Positions 8,324-16,601 of a DNA stretch of 64,000 nucleotides are shown one piece after another. Numbering within the stretch: the stretch's first letter is position 1; each line of letters opens with the position of its first letter. The stretch lies in IMG/VR virus record IMGVR_UViG_3300024308_000018, positions 62,001 through 126,000 of that record. The stretch is one strand, 5' to 3'. The stretch is from a virus. A program made the position numbers and the translations under genes. The notes under the pieces were generated by a model, which worked only from the letters and a program-made list of their open reading frames with translations, had not been told where the DNA came from and made no database searches.

Positions 8324-8332
8324 GGTTTACAG
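8324..8332 (-). promoter_or_regulatory. Class M motif (CTGTAAACC)
   Basis: Minus-strand CTGTAAACC in the non-coding region, the closest such element upstream of the 8027 start although about 300 bp away. Confidence 0.35.
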
Positions 8333-8494
8333 ATTTCAGACCCCTGCATTTGGACAACGTTCGGGTGATCACCAACGTTGCAATGAAACAAGGATCAGGG
8401 CCTATCCCAAGTCTAGCCATAGCCATACCCCAGTAGAAGCGCAATCCATTCGATTCGAACGTTGCATGAAAACAAAAACTCCTTACCTATCAAT

Positions 8495-8503
8495 TGTTTA
8501 CAG
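8495..8503 (-). promoter_or_regulatory. Class M motif (CTGTAAACA)
   Basis: Exact CTGTAAACA on the minus strand in the middle of the non-coding region, about 470 bp from the next leftward gene. If active it makes a long untranslated leader or a non-coding RNA. Confidence 0.35.
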
Positions 8504-8855
8504 TATCATCGCGAATAGCACGTCGTATACGCAAGGGATCAGGGGCTCTACTCAGGATTCACGACAATCTACGAAAAACGACGTGCTCGCAACGGCCGAC
8601 CAATTGAGTCCCCACGCTCCTAAGTCATTGACAGGCAACGAAATTTAGTTTTCAAGCAAACGTTGATCGCATGGATTTGGAATCCAGTGCAGTGCGCGCA
8701 GAATCCATAAAGGCTTTCGCGGAATCCATGCGTTTTGAACGTTGCCCAAACCACCCTCACCGTGCACGATTTTACAACGTTGGGCCCCTTTTCAATGTTG
8801 AACGTTGCAAGAATTCCAGAAATTCAGTTTAAGGATTTTGCGCACTGGAAATGAA

Positions 8856-8882
8856 AATGGGGAAGCCGAAGCCTCCCCACGA
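8856..8882 (-). terminator. Rho-independent terminator of the 9200 gene
   Basis: Minus strand GGGGAGGC-TTCG-GCTTCCCC then ATTTTCATTTCC. Same UUCG style as the array terminators. Confidence 0.85.
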
Positions 8883-8885
8883 TCA

Positions 8886-9200
8886 CTACTTCACATTCAT
8901 CTTTTCTTTCTTCACCAGAATCTGCTTCACCATGCGATCCCGGATCCCGTCCATCACACTCGCCACTGCCTTTTCATCCAGTGCAGTGAGTGCGGCAGCC
9001 AGACGATCACCGTTGTCACCGGACAGCAAAGGCATCACGGTTTTCAGCATGGCACTACGCCCGCCCGCTGGCTTCTTCGCTTTGCCCTTCCCCTTCTTGG
9101 CGAACGGGTTCCCCTTCTTGCCTTTCGCCTTCTTGCCTTTCGCCTTCTTGCCTTTCTTGAAGCGCGATTCGCTTACCATAGAGATAGTCAGTTCGATCAT
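8886..9200 (-). CDS. Small Lys/Gly-rich basic protein, 104 aa
   Basis: The centre (about residues 17-44) is a run of Gly, Lys and Ala with a repeated GKKAK unit, typical of flexible nucleic-acid-binding linkers. The C terminus is a helical domain (SAMLKTVMPLLSG through a basic end). The start at 9200 overlaps the upstream stop as ATGA; the longer frame upstream is a shadow of that gene. The function is unknown; nucleic-acid binding is inferred from charge only. Confidence 0.82.
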   Translation of the reverse strand: MIELTISMVSESRFKKGKKAKGKKAKGKKGNPFAKKGKGKAKKPAGGRSAMLKTVMPLLSGDNGDRLAAALTALDEKAVASVMDGIRDRMVKQILVKKEKMNVK

Positions 9201-10345
9201 CGTATTACGTTCCCATTGTGGATGTTGAACACACGTTCCTTGCGTTGGATCGTGCGCGTCTGCACTACCCATTCCCAAGTCTGATTCTGCGCGTTACGCT
9301 TCTGCGGCGCATCCGTTACCATCAGCACGTAGTTACGCGTCGGCAGCACCAAGATGTCCTGCGGCTGAATGTTGCCCATGTTCCACGGCAGCACGATACT
9401 CAGGTTCGCGACGGTCAACTCCTTGTCGTAGTCGAGCATCTGCGTCTCTTCCGAGATGTTGCACATCACCTCGTTGGCCCCCATGTCGAACACGAAGATC
9501 AAGTGTGAGAATCGTTGCGTGCGCACCCGAACCCTGCACTTGTTCCCCCTGAACGCGTTGAGTTCAAAGTTGGAGAGCGGGAGTTCGCGATTGCCGGAAA
9601 CGATAACAGGAATTTCGCTGGCGGGTAGTAATTCACCTTCATGATTGCGCATGCTCCACGTGCCCCTGCGGTAATACTTGGGCACCGTGATAACGAAATC
9701 GCAGTACGCGTCGTCCGCCATCTTGACGAAGCAGTTGGGCAGGGCCTCAAGGTCGATGCGGTAGCCTTCGTAGTAGTCAACGTTCAAGGGCGTCAGCGTC
9801 TGATAGTTGTAGCCTACAGGCTGGAAGGCAGGCACGTAACCTTCGCGGTAGCAGATCGGGCAGTTGATGATGTTGCCACCAAGCGCCAGTTCCTCATACA
9901 TGCCCGTGACGTCAGGCGGTGGCAACTGCGTTTGTGCGTCGCTCGTTGGTAGCAGGGAACCGAGTTCGATTTCACGGAAACTGGATTCGTAACGCATTTC
10001 ATCCAACACTGCGCCGCCTTCATCACCGAATCCCATAAGGCCACCGTTGAGCGGTTTGATACTGCGCTCGCCGACAGCTTTGGCAGGCGGCGCTTCCCTC
10101 ACGGCTTCAACGGAATCAGCGTTCACCACCATGTCCGGAATGTCGGCGTCGACTTCCACCATAGAGCAACTGCACGGCGTTCCGATCTTAGTTCGCTTGT
10201 AAACGATGCAGGGCAAACTTTCTACGGCCAGCGAATTTGCAATGCGTGCGCGATGCGGTTCAATCACGGACTCGATGCGCTTTTGCACGCGGCGGGTTTC
10301 GCTGTTCTTATACCCTTTGTGGCGTATACGTCTTGTGTTAGGCAT
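9197..10345 (-). CDS. Hypothetical protein with Cys pairs, 382 aa
   Basis: The N-terminal 30 residues are very basic (RRIRHKGYKNSETRRVQKR). Cys motifs CSC near 58-60 and CPIC near 163 may bind metal. The C-terminal half is beta-rich with many aromatic residues, resembling virion or connector proteins, but I recognise no family. The second ATG (10345) is chosen because AGGAGG is then seven bases upstream. Only 35 bp separate it from the divergent RuvC gene, so its promoter must overlap that gene. Confidence 0.85.
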   Translation of the reverse strand: MPNTRRIRHKGYKNSETRRVQKRIESVIEPHRARIANSLAVESLPCIVYKRTKIGTPCSCSMVEVDADIPDMVVNADSVEAVREAPPAKAVGERSIKPLNGGLMGFGDEGGAVLDEMRYESSFREIELGSLLPTSDAQTQLPPPDVTGMYEELALGGNIINCPICYREGYVPAFQPVGYNYQTLTPLNVDYYEGYRIDLEALPNCFVKMADDAYCDFVITVPKYYRRGTWSMRNHEGELLPASEIPVIVSGNRELPLSNFELNAFRGNKCRVRVRTQRFSHLIFVFDMGANEVMCNISEETQMLDYDKELTVANLSIVLPWNMGNIQPQDILVLPTRNYVLMVTDAPQKRNAQNQTWEWVVQTRTIQRKERVFNIHNGNVIR

Positions 10346-10380
10346 AGGCATTCCTCCTGACCCAAATTAGAGGCAGTACC

Positions 10381-10950
10381 ATGACAACATTTCGCGTGCT
10401 AACGGGAGACCCCGGCACAAAGAACTTTGCACTGGCCGTTACCGAATACAGCAACGGCAAGATCAGATCGCTCGGCACCAAGATGTTGGAGTTCCCTTTC
10501 CACGACTTGAGTTCGCGGGAGGCAGCGGAAGCCCTGCATCAGGTAACGCGTGAGATTCGCCGACTGATCAAGAAGTACAACGTTGACGCCCTGTACTTTG
10601 AACGCTTCCAAGTGCGTGGCTCCGGCGTCAGTGCCATCGAGGGAATCAACGTCATGCTCGGCGTTGTCCTGCATCTTGCGTGGCTCTACGAAAAACGCTC
10701 GCGCCTGATCACCGCCAGCACGTGGAAGAACAACTGCAACCGCAACAATGCGGACGGCATGAAACTCGATGAAGCGTACAAGGAATTCAAGTTGACGAGC
10801 GTATACAGCCCGAAAGCGATTCATGAATTCGATGCCAGCCTGATCGGTGTCTACGCCATCTTTGACCAGCTGGTGACCAAGCGAAAACCGTTCCAAGGCT
10901 TCAGCATTCGAACGTGGTACGAACACCTCATGGAAGCGCCGAATCTGTAA
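10381..10950 (+). CDS. RuvC-like Holliday junction resolvase
   Basis: 189 residues of the RNase H-fold resolvase family, expected to cut four-way junctions formed during recombination and before packaging. The acidic active site is visible: D10 in TGDPGTKNF, E74 in LYFERFQ, and D151 in HEFDASLIGVYA (with H148, E149), matching the DxG...E...HxxD order of RuvC. The length is close to bacterial RuvC. AGAGGCAG precedes the ATG. A RuvA-like OB protein is encoded 4 kb downstream. The last codons AATCTGTAA contain a class M motif for the next gene. Confidence 0.85.
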   Translation: MTTFRVLTGDPGTKNFALAVTEYSNGKIRSLGTKMLEFPFHDLSSREAAEALHQVTREIRRLIKKYNVDALYFERFQVRGSGVSAIEGINVMLGVVLHLAWLYEKRSRLITASTWKNNCNRNNADGMKLDEAYKEFKLTSVYSPKAIHEFDASLIGVYAIFDQLVTKRKPFQGFSIRTWYEHLMEAPNL

Positions 10951-10953
10951 ACA
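10945..10953 (+). promoter_or_regulatory. Class M promoter-like motif (CTGTAAACA)
   Basis: Overlaps the stop codon of the RuvC-like gene and lies 26 bp upstream of the next ATG at 10980. Confidence 0.45.
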
Positions 10954-10979
10954 GTAGCGCAAACATTGAGGGATTCGCA

Positions 10980-11576
10980 ATGAGCAAAGTCATTCACGTA
11001 TGCCCCGCATACACCGAATACCGGTTCTGTGACAAGTGCGCCATTGAAACTTGCCAGCACCACACGAAAGTAACGCAACGTGGTTGCCTCGCTCTCGACA
11101 GAGCAGAAGGTGATCGCGGCTGCACCGTTACCGAAGTGAACCATTACAAGGCTTACGCGATCACCCGCGTAAGCGGCCAAGGCGGCGCTCCCCTCACGCT
11201 CAAAGGCGTGGAGACAAGTTTGCGCCGCACGAACTTGGCAGTTCGCGAAGCGATTCGCCTCTACCTTTACATCTGCTATCTCGACGAACGGGGAATGCGT
11301 GTTGATCACGATATGCTCGAAGTCGACGAGATGCAAATGCTCTTCGATGATCTCTCCAAGACGTTCCATGAGCTGCGCCCATACATGTGGCCGTTCCTGT
11401 TCGACGAGGCGGAGATTGCAAAGTTCGCAAGAGCGCAGCGAAAAGGATTCTCCACTGAGCCGTTTAATTTCAGGCTCCTACTCGGGAAGAACTCCCGATT
11501 GTCCAGTACACAACTCAAGGAACTCATAGCATCATGTCTGACGCCCAAACTAAAGCAGCGAATCCGCTCTCAGTAA
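10980..11576 (+). CDS. Cys-rich zinc-binding-like protein, 198 aa
   Basis: The N-terminal 50 residues contain about six cysteines in closely spaced pairs (CPAYTEYRFCDKCAIETC then two more), plausibly a zinc finger, followed by a helical domain. The function is unknown. The ATG at 10980 has GAGGGA eight bases upstream; the longer frame starts inside RuvC. The 3' end overlaps the next gene by 43 bp. Confidence 0.82.
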   Translation: MSKVIHVCPAYTEYRFCDKCAIETCQHHTKVTQRGCLALDRAEGDRGCTVTEVNHYKAYAITRVSGQGGAPLTLKGVETSLRRTNLAVREAIRLYLYICYLDERGMRVDHDMLEVDEMQMLFDDLSKTFHELRPYMWPFLFDEAEIAKFARAQRKGFSTEPFNFRLLLGKNSRLSSTQLKELIASCLTPKLKQRIRSQ

Positions 11577-12229
11577 AAACTCTGGAGCTGTCCACCTTCA
11601 ACCGTCTGTACGGCGGCGACCCGACTGCTCCCCTGTTCGTGCTGAACCGCTCCGGCAACAGGGCTGGCCCCAACAAGCCTGCCAAGCAGCGCGGGATCAT
11701 TCTGACCAACGTAACCAACGACGACAACACCCAGTCGATCATCAAGGTTCCGGTCACCTTCATCCCTATCGACCTGACCACTCAGGCCCCGCTGCACTCG
11801 CTGCTGAAATCCACCACCATCAAGCAGGCGCTGAGCCTCGGCAATCTGGTGATCGCTGATACCGCTTCCGCCATCGCGCTGATGCGTAACAGCAAGCGTG
11901 CACGCGACGAATACTTCAAGTTGTTCGGTGCCGAATGGCGTTCCCCGATCAGCGAAGAAGGCGAGCAGTCCGACGTTGATATGACCGACGCTGCCGACGA
12001 AGACGCACTGCTCAACGCGCAGACCGAAGGCGCGGCCGCCTCCAAGTACAGCGACAACCAGATCGTCAACGACCTGATCCTCGCTTCTCTGGCTGGTGAA
12101 GATAGCGACGCTATCAGCGCTTCCATCCTGAACCAGATCGACCTGCTGACTGCGGAAGATCTCAACTGCATCGCGCAGAATGTCACTGACAGCGCCGTGA
12201 AAGATTTCTGCCTGAGCAGTCTTTCCTGA
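11534..12229 (+). CDS. Hypothetical protein, 231 aa
   Basis: No family recognised. An ordered N-terminal half is followed by an acidic Ala/Asp/Glu-rich segment (about 140-165) and a helical C terminus that ends in CLSSLS. Codon use is strongly biased to C and G at third positions, which suggests high expression. AAGGAA lies about ten bases before the ATG. It ends just before a strong terminator. Confidence 0.85.
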   Translation: MSDAQTKAANPLSVKTLELSTFNRLYGGDPTAPLFVLNRSGNRAGPNKPAKQRGIILTNVTNDDNTQSIIKVPVTFIPIDLTTQAPLHSLLKSTTIKQALSLGNLVIADTASAIALMRNSKRARDEYFKLFGAEWRSPISEEGEQSDVDMTDAADEDALLNAQTEGAAASKYSDNQIVNDLILASLAGEDSDAISASILNQIDLLTAEDLNCIAQNVTDSAVKDFCLSSLS

Positions 12230-12240
12230 TGCACCAGAGG

Positions 12241-12266
12241 GGGACGCTTAGGCGTCCCTTTCCTTT
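12241..12266 (+). terminator. Rho-independent terminator
   Basis: GGGACGC-TTAG-GCGTCCC followed by TTTCCTTT, immediately before the ATG at 12267. Confidence 0.85.
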
Positions 12267-12542
12267 ATGTCACTCAATAGCAAAGTTGTACGTCTCGTCG
12301 AACGCGACGAACCCAACGACATTTGGACAGACCCGAACATCGTTGGCGCTTACGAGGTAGCAACCTCGGTCGGGCGCGCGACTCTACAGCGCATCCAGTT
12401 CCAAGATTGGAGCAAAGCAAGTGGGCGGAATGGTGTTGAGGCTTCAGACATCATTGAAATCCTGATCCACAAGCTATCACAAGAAGGCAATCATGCTGCG
12501 GTAGGCGCACTGCTTAACGCACTATCCCACGTAAAGGACTAA
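12267..12542 (+). CDS. Hypothetical protein, 91 aa
   Basis: No family recognised; mixed helical composition. The ATG abuts the T-tract of the terminator and has no ribosome binding site at normal distance. GAGGGGGA sits 24 bp upstream on the far side of the hairpin, which when folded would bring it close. Six bases separate it from the next gene. Confidence 0.72.
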   Translation: MSLNSKVVRLVERDEPNDIWTDPNIVGAYEVATSVGRATLQRIQFQDWSKASGRNGVEASDIIEILIHKLSQEGNHAAVGALLNALSHVKD

Positions 12543-12547
12543 GAAAA

Positions 12548-13666
12548 ATGACACAAGTGAAAGTTGATAAGGCCCTCGTTGACCACATCATGCAAAACGC
12601 GAAGATCCACCATCAGCTGTTCGACGCGGTTCCCGTGAATCAAGCGCGCATGATCACGCATTTCGGTTTCTGCCTGAAGAGCTTCGGTGAAGCGGCAGTC
12701 GCGGATCCCAAAGCATTCGACAAAGAATTCAGCGACAAGATGGCATCCGAGCGTCTGGCTCACGCCGCGCTGCCAGAAGTATGGGCGCACGAAGGCTGGA
12801 AGCTGATGCAGGCCATGAACGATCCGGAGCAGTACGTGATCCCGCTGATCGCTGAATCCGTCGAGAACGCACTGGATATGTTCGGCCTCACCTGCCCCAA
12901 CATCACGCAAGCATTCTGGGCCAACATCAACGGCAACACTGCGGGCGATCTGCGCCAGCGTCTGGAATTCCTGACCAAGGAACGTGACGCCAAAGAGGGC
13001 GTCAGCACCCCAGCACTGCCACTGCACTACGCTTCCCAGCTGGTGTGGCGCATCATTGAAACCCACATCTCCCACTACGAAACCCTGTACGAAGGGATCA
13101 CCGCGTACTGGAAGAACGACGTACTGCGCGCTGTGCCGGAAGACGACTGGGATGCGAGTTACGCCCGCATGATTCTGGCACAGCCTATGTTGATCGGTGA
13201 CATACTCGATGGAGTGCACCACTATGTTGCGGAAGACAGTTGCAGTGATCGCTTGCTGCAAGGTTGGGTCACTGCTCCGAGCCTGCGCTTCCTGACTCTG
13301 GCGATCTACCTGTCCTCCGGCTGCGACGTTGCACGCATGGATCCGCCGAATGTCATGCAGCGCGGCCTGCACTACGTTGGTGACCCGTCGGCCAAGGACG
13401 CTGACCACGAATGCAAGCAGCCGGTTCCCTATGCGGTGGCGCTGACGCGTGCAGTGACTGAGAAGGATATTCTCGCTCTGATTGTCGACAACCCCGCTGA
13501 GTTCGCTGACTGCCCGAGCAACACCAACGCGCGTCACAGCGACCTGCTGCTCGCCCGTTTCCACGAATCTCTGGTCAACGGCGTGAAGTATGCAGTCGAT
13601 TCTCTCAACGAGCTGGAACTCGACGCCGCAATCACGTGGGCACGCAACTTCCTGAGCGGTCGTTAA
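12548..13666 (+). CDS. Hypothetical protein, 372 aa
   Basis: A mostly helical soluble protein of unknown function with strongly biased codon use. No motif of an enzyme family is visible. It is preceded by AGGACTAAGAAAA and is the last gene of the rightward block; a shared bidirectional terminator follows. Confidence 0.87.
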   Translation: MTQVKVDKALVDHIMQNAKIHHQLFDAVPVNQARMITHFGFCLKSFGEAAVADPKAFDKEFSDKMASERLAHAALPEVWAHEGWKLMQAMNDPEQYVIPLIAESVENALDMFGLTCPNITQAFWANINGNTAGDLRQRLEFLTKERDAKEGVSTPALPLHYASQLVWRIIETHISHYETLYEGITAYWKNDVLRAVPEDDWDASYARMILAQPMLIGDILDGVHHYVAEDSCSDRLLQGWVTAPSLRFLTLAIYLSSGCDVARMDPPNVMQRGLHYVGDPSAKDADHECKQPVPYAVALTRAVTEKDILALIVDNPAEFADCPSNTNARHSDLLLARFHESLVNGVKYAVDSLNELELDAAITWARNFLSGR

Positions 13667-13685
13667 TCGGCACGTTTTGGACAAA

Positions 13686-13715
13686 AGAAAAGGGGGCCAA
13701 TGGCCCCCTTGTTGA
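13686..13715. terminator. Bidirectional terminator between convergent genes
   Basis: AAGGGGGCC-AAT-GGCCCCCTT with TTGTT on the plus side and TTTTCTTTT on the minus side, 20 bp after the rightward gene and just after the primase stop. Confidence 0.85.
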
Positions 13716-13722
13716 TCCCGCA

Positions 13723-14766
13723 TCATCCTGTTTTCGCCCATCCCAACTTCTTCGGATTGAACAACGTTCGTTTCGTTCCCCCGTGCTGCTCTTCCAAGAA
13801 ATCAAGAATGTCGTCCATGACGTCGACTGGTGCGTCGTCGGGATCCATCTTGATCAGCTTGCCCTTCGCGTTCTTGTCTTCCGGCAACCGTATCATCTTC
13901 AGCTTGACCACCGAATCCCGAAAGCCTTCCCGCAGACTGTCACGCAACTTGCGCCCGCCCTTGTCGTTATCGCTGATGACGTATGCTGTCTGCACACCCA
14001 GCGTCTCAATTAAGCGAGTCTTCTCCGGTGACCAAGTTTGAGCACCAAGTGCCGCGACACTGGGAACGCCTTCGGTCAGCATGCGGAACATATCGCGCGG
14101 GCCTTCCTCTATCGTCACGTACTTGAAGTTGTGCTCACGGATCAGGTTGCGTGTGATGTCATAGCCGAGCAATCCCGTTTCCTTTACCCACGTTCCGCGC
14201 GTTGTAAGGTACGACGTTCGACCGCTCTGCTTCTGTAAATAACCTGCGACACCACCTACCCAAGAGCGTCTGATTTTGCACGGCAAGAAACAGACAGGCT
14301 CGTCTGCTCCCGGCGGCATACAAACTTGCGCGCCGAAGTCACGCAGCAACTTCCCGTTGTATCCGCGCCAGTCCTTGTCTTCGAACCAAGGAAAGTAAGC
14401 TGGACGTCCAACCGCGTGCATCATATCCTTGAGTGATCTGAATTTACGGAATGAGCCGTTATCATCCTGAACGCTGCTACGCTCACCAACGACCAATTCT
14501 GACGCAGCGCGCAGCTCCCACTCCGGCACTGATTCCAGCCCGGCTTTCGGTGCCCACGTGTTCCAATGTCCCTTTGCGCCACAGCCTAAGCAGTTGAAGA
14601 ATCCCAGCGGGATCTCCATGCCTACGCCCACGAATATGCCCGCCGATGGCGAGCTATCGTCGTGGAACGGGCAACATACCATGATGGATTCGCCCGCCGA
14701 CATCTTACGTCCCGACAGACGGTGTACCTGATCAACGATGCGCTGTTGGATGTCGAGAATGTTCAT
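13723..14766 (-). CDS. DnaG-type DNA primase
   Basis: 347 residues that synthesise RNA primers for the lagging strand. The N-terminal zinc-binding domain is CPFH (C32, H35) with CLGC (C59, C62), the CHC2 arrangement. The TOPRIM core follows, with the acidic pair E220/E221 in YVTIEEGPRDMF, then GAQTW and SDND (265-268). It is shorter than bacterial DnaG and has no helicase domain, so the replicative helicase must be encoded elsewhere. A class M motif lies 55 bp upstream. It is transcribed against its neighbours. Confidence 0.92.
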   Translation of the reverse strand: MNILDIQQRIVDQVHRLSGRKMSAGESIMVCCPFHDDSSPSAGIFVGVGMEIPLGFFNCLGCGAKGHWNTWAPKAGLESVPEWELRAASELVVGERSSVQDDNGSFRKFRSLKDMMHAVGRPAYFPWFEDKDWRGYNGKLLRDFGAQVCMPPGADEPVCFLPCKIRRSWVGGVAGYLQKQSGRTSYLTTRGTWVKETGLLGYDITRNLIREHNFKYVTIEEGPRDMFRMLTEGVPSVAALGAQTWSPEKTRLIETLGVQTAYVISDNDKGGRKLRDSLREGFRDSVVKLKMIRLPEDKNAKGKLIKMDPDDAPVDVMDDILDFLEEQHGGTKRTLFNPKKLGWAKTG

Positions 14767-14821
14767 ACTATCCTGCCGCTCTAAATGGTTCGATATTTGA
14801 TTGCCTAATTTCCTTACACGT

Positions 14822-14830
14822 CGTTTACAG
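14822..14830 (-). promoter_or_regulatory. Class M promoter-like motif (CTGTAAACG)
   Basis: Minus-strand CTGTAAACG in the 79 bp divergent gap, 55 bp upstream of the primase start. Confidence 0.5.
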
Positions 14831-14845
14831 TTACAAGGAGGCCCT

Positions 14846-15100
14846 GTGTTATCCCTACTCGGTTCTGAGCTGCATCTATCCGACTCTCTGCTCTACACGG
14901 TTAACGGCATCGGGGTCGGGTATGAAATCCCTTACACGTTCGTTCCGGAAACAACGTTGCGTACCGCTCTCGGGCGCTATCAGAAACTCAGTGAATCTCG
15001 CGCTGCTGGTCAACCTTGTGTTGCCTTGTATGTGGCACACGGTAGAAAGGTGGAAGTCCTTTTCTTTTATGACCACGCAACGTTGCGTGTAACGGAGTAA
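14846..15100 (+). CDS. RuvA domain I-like OB-fold protein, 84 aa
   Basis: The protein reads VNGIGVGYEIPY at residues 19-30 and QPCVALYVAHGRKVEVLFFY near the C terminus. This follows the pattern of the RuvA N-terminal OB domain (V-GGVGYEV then a FTHFVVREDAQLLYGF-like strand pair). RuvA binds Holliday junctions; here the helix-hairpin-helix and RuvB-contact domains are absent. I chose GTG 14846 because AAGGAGG sits five bases upstream; an earlier TTG has no such site. With a RuvC-like resolvase 4 kb away it may target junctions to cleavage. The assignment rests on short motifs. Confidence 0.62.
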   Translation: MLSLLGSELHLSDSLLYTVNGIGVGYEIPYTFVPETTLRTALGRYQKLSESRAAGQPCVALYVAHGRKVEVLFFYDHATLRVTE

Positions 15101-15102
15101 CT

Positions 15103-16200
15103 ATGCGCGGTATGAATGGTAGCTTTGGTTCCGGTGGCGACTTCGTGGAGAAGGGTGCCGAGTACAGATCGCACATAGACGTTCTGATTGACGATGCACT
15201 TGATCATTCGGAAATCACGTCGCACAACAAGAAAACCAAAATGAGCGCGTCCATGTTTCCCATGTGTAGTATCCTGCTGTTCACTCAGCTGCTGCACCAA
15301 GAAAACAGCGGGCGCTTCTGGCGCAAGACCAACATCCTGCTTGAAGTGTTCGCAGGGTCTGGTATCGCGATGCACGAGAAAATCCAATACGCTCTTGGTT
15401 TCTCTGGGCGACAGTTCGGTCATTACCACTGTAAGGACTATCGCTGCAAGGAAGGGTACATCGACACCAAAGGCTTCCGCCCCAAGGTCGACAACCCGAG
15501 ACTACACACGTTCACGACAGACAACATCTGTCCGCATTGCGGGCGGGGAATGGCATACGTCGAAATCGCGATTGAGCGCGACGACATCGTTATGTATTTG
15601 GATTCGGTGCTGGTCAGTGGGGAAGGGGACGACGCGACCGCCGAAGTTCTCGACCTTAAATCATGCACATCACGCGCCGCGTATGCTGCAACCAATCCAA
15701 AAGAGCTAACCAAACACAACAACATCGCACAGATACGCGCATACGCCGTCGAGTTCGAGAAGACGTTCAAGGTTCGAGTCACGCACTACGGGCTGGCCTA
15801 CGTCCCGCGCGACAACCCCAAGGGGTTCAAAGTCTACCGCAAAGAATTCGACGACCGCGAAGCATCTCTGGCGCTGAAGAACTACAAGAACGAGCGACGC
15901 AAATGGAAAGTTGCGAATCGCGCCGCCAAAGAAGTTGACCCGCTTTATTCTATCGAGGGCCGTCTTTGCACTTCGTCTTCTGACCACGACAAGTTGCACA
16001 AGTACGACCCATGCCCGTTGTCAGGAGTGTGTTTTTCTCAGTTGCAGCTCCATCGGGTGCTACGCGACTTTGTAGTGCTAAGTGCGAAGCATAAGGACAA
16101 GGATTACTTCACCGTTCTGGAAATGGCGACTGCTCCCAAGAAGTCCAAAGAGCTGCTGTTCAAATCGGAGAAGCCTAAAGCAAGGCACACCTCAATATGA
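15103..16200 (+). CDS. PD-(D/E)XK nuclease, RecB/Cas4-like
   Basis: 365 residues. The nuclease core shows a conserved-type His (GIAMHEK, H91), an Asp in MYLDSVLV (D167) and the catalytic EVLDLKS (D184, K186). Cys groups HCKDYRCK (110, 115), CPHC (143-146) and CPLSGVC (about 308-314) could hold zinc or an Fe-S cluster as in Cas4 and AddB. It is likely an exonuclease for DNA-end processing or host DNA breakdown. Its ATG follows the RuvA-like stop by two bases. Confidence 0.78.
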   Translation: MRGMNGSFGSGGDFVEKGAEYRSHIDVLIDDALDHSEITSHNKKTKMSASMFPMCSILLFTQLLHQENSGRFWRKTNILLEVFAGSGIAMHEKIQYALGFSGRQFGHYHCKDYRCKEGYIDTKGFRPKVDNPRLHTFTTDNICPHCGRGMAYVEIAIERDDIVMYLDSVLVSGEGDDATAEVLDLKSCTSRAAYAATNPKELTKHNNIAQIRAYAVEFEKTFKVRVTHYGLAYVPRDNPKGFKVYRKEFDDREASLALKNYKNERRKWKVANRAAKEVDPLYSIEGRLCTSSSDHDKLHKYDPCPLSGVCFSQLQLHRVLRDFVVLSAKHKDKDYFTVLEMATAPKKSKELLFKSEKPKARHTSI

Positions 16201-16601
16201 CTATCACCATCAACCCAAACGTGATCCGGTTTCGCATTAGCAACAGCGTCAACGTGCTGTCACGTAGTCTGAAGTTTGATCGCCACATGATCGAGGTCGC
16301 GAAATCCGTGTACGCGGATCTGCACAGCTACATGCGCTATCAGCGTGAGCTGTTCCTGTTCGCCACCGCGCTCTACGACATGGCGAACGCACAGGGCCGC
16401 CTCGAAATCGCCGAGGCTCACATCGGTCAGTTGCGCCAGCAGCAGATCCAGCGCGCCAATGCCTACGACGAGTTGGAGCGTATGGCAACCGCGCGGGCCA
16501 CCGATCTCTGTAAACAACGAGCAATGGAGACGAGTGCCGAGTACAAGCACTTGGAGTACCGCCTTAAACGCTTAATGGAGTGCGCAAATGCTGAGAGTTA
16601 A
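16197..16601 (+). CDS. Hypothetical helical protein, 134 aa
   Basis: Mostly alpha-helical with a coiled-coil-like Gln/Arg-rich middle (EAHIGQLRQQQIQRANAYDELE). No family recognised. The start overlaps the nuclease stop (ATGA). Confidence 0.82.
   Translation: MTITINPNVIRFRISNSVNVLSRSLKFDRHMIEVAKSVYADLHSYMRYQRELFLFATALYDMANAQGRLEIAEAHIGQLRQQQIQRANAYDELERMATARATDLCKQRAMETSAEYKHLEYRLKRLMECANAES
16508..16516 (+). promoter_or_regulatory. Class M promoter-like motif (CTGTAAACA)
   Basis: Inside the preceding coding region, 71 bp upstream of ATG 16588. Confidence 0.35.

Larger units (their letters stand above)
8028..8885. other. Large non-coding region dense in AACGTT palindromes
   Basis: About 850 bp with no credible gene on either strand. 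It contains at least eight AACGTT hexamers between 8245 and 8810 (near 8248, 8356, 8374, 8459, 8659, 8738, 8776 and 8801), mostly as gAACGTTGC or cAACGTTG. It also has two minus-strand CTGTAAAC elements, repeated ATCCA-type words (GGATTTGGAATCCA, GGAATCCATGC) and T-rich runs near 8190-8290. The repeats suggest a protein-binding or replication/regulatory region. The right end is the terminator of the 9200-leftward gene. Confidence 0.6.

Noticed and set aside
8028-8885. tRNA genes in the large non-coding region
   Set aside because: No cloverleaf with a GGTTCGAATCC-type arm and CCA-proximal stem could be drawn; the TTCGAAC near 8455 lacks pairing arms.
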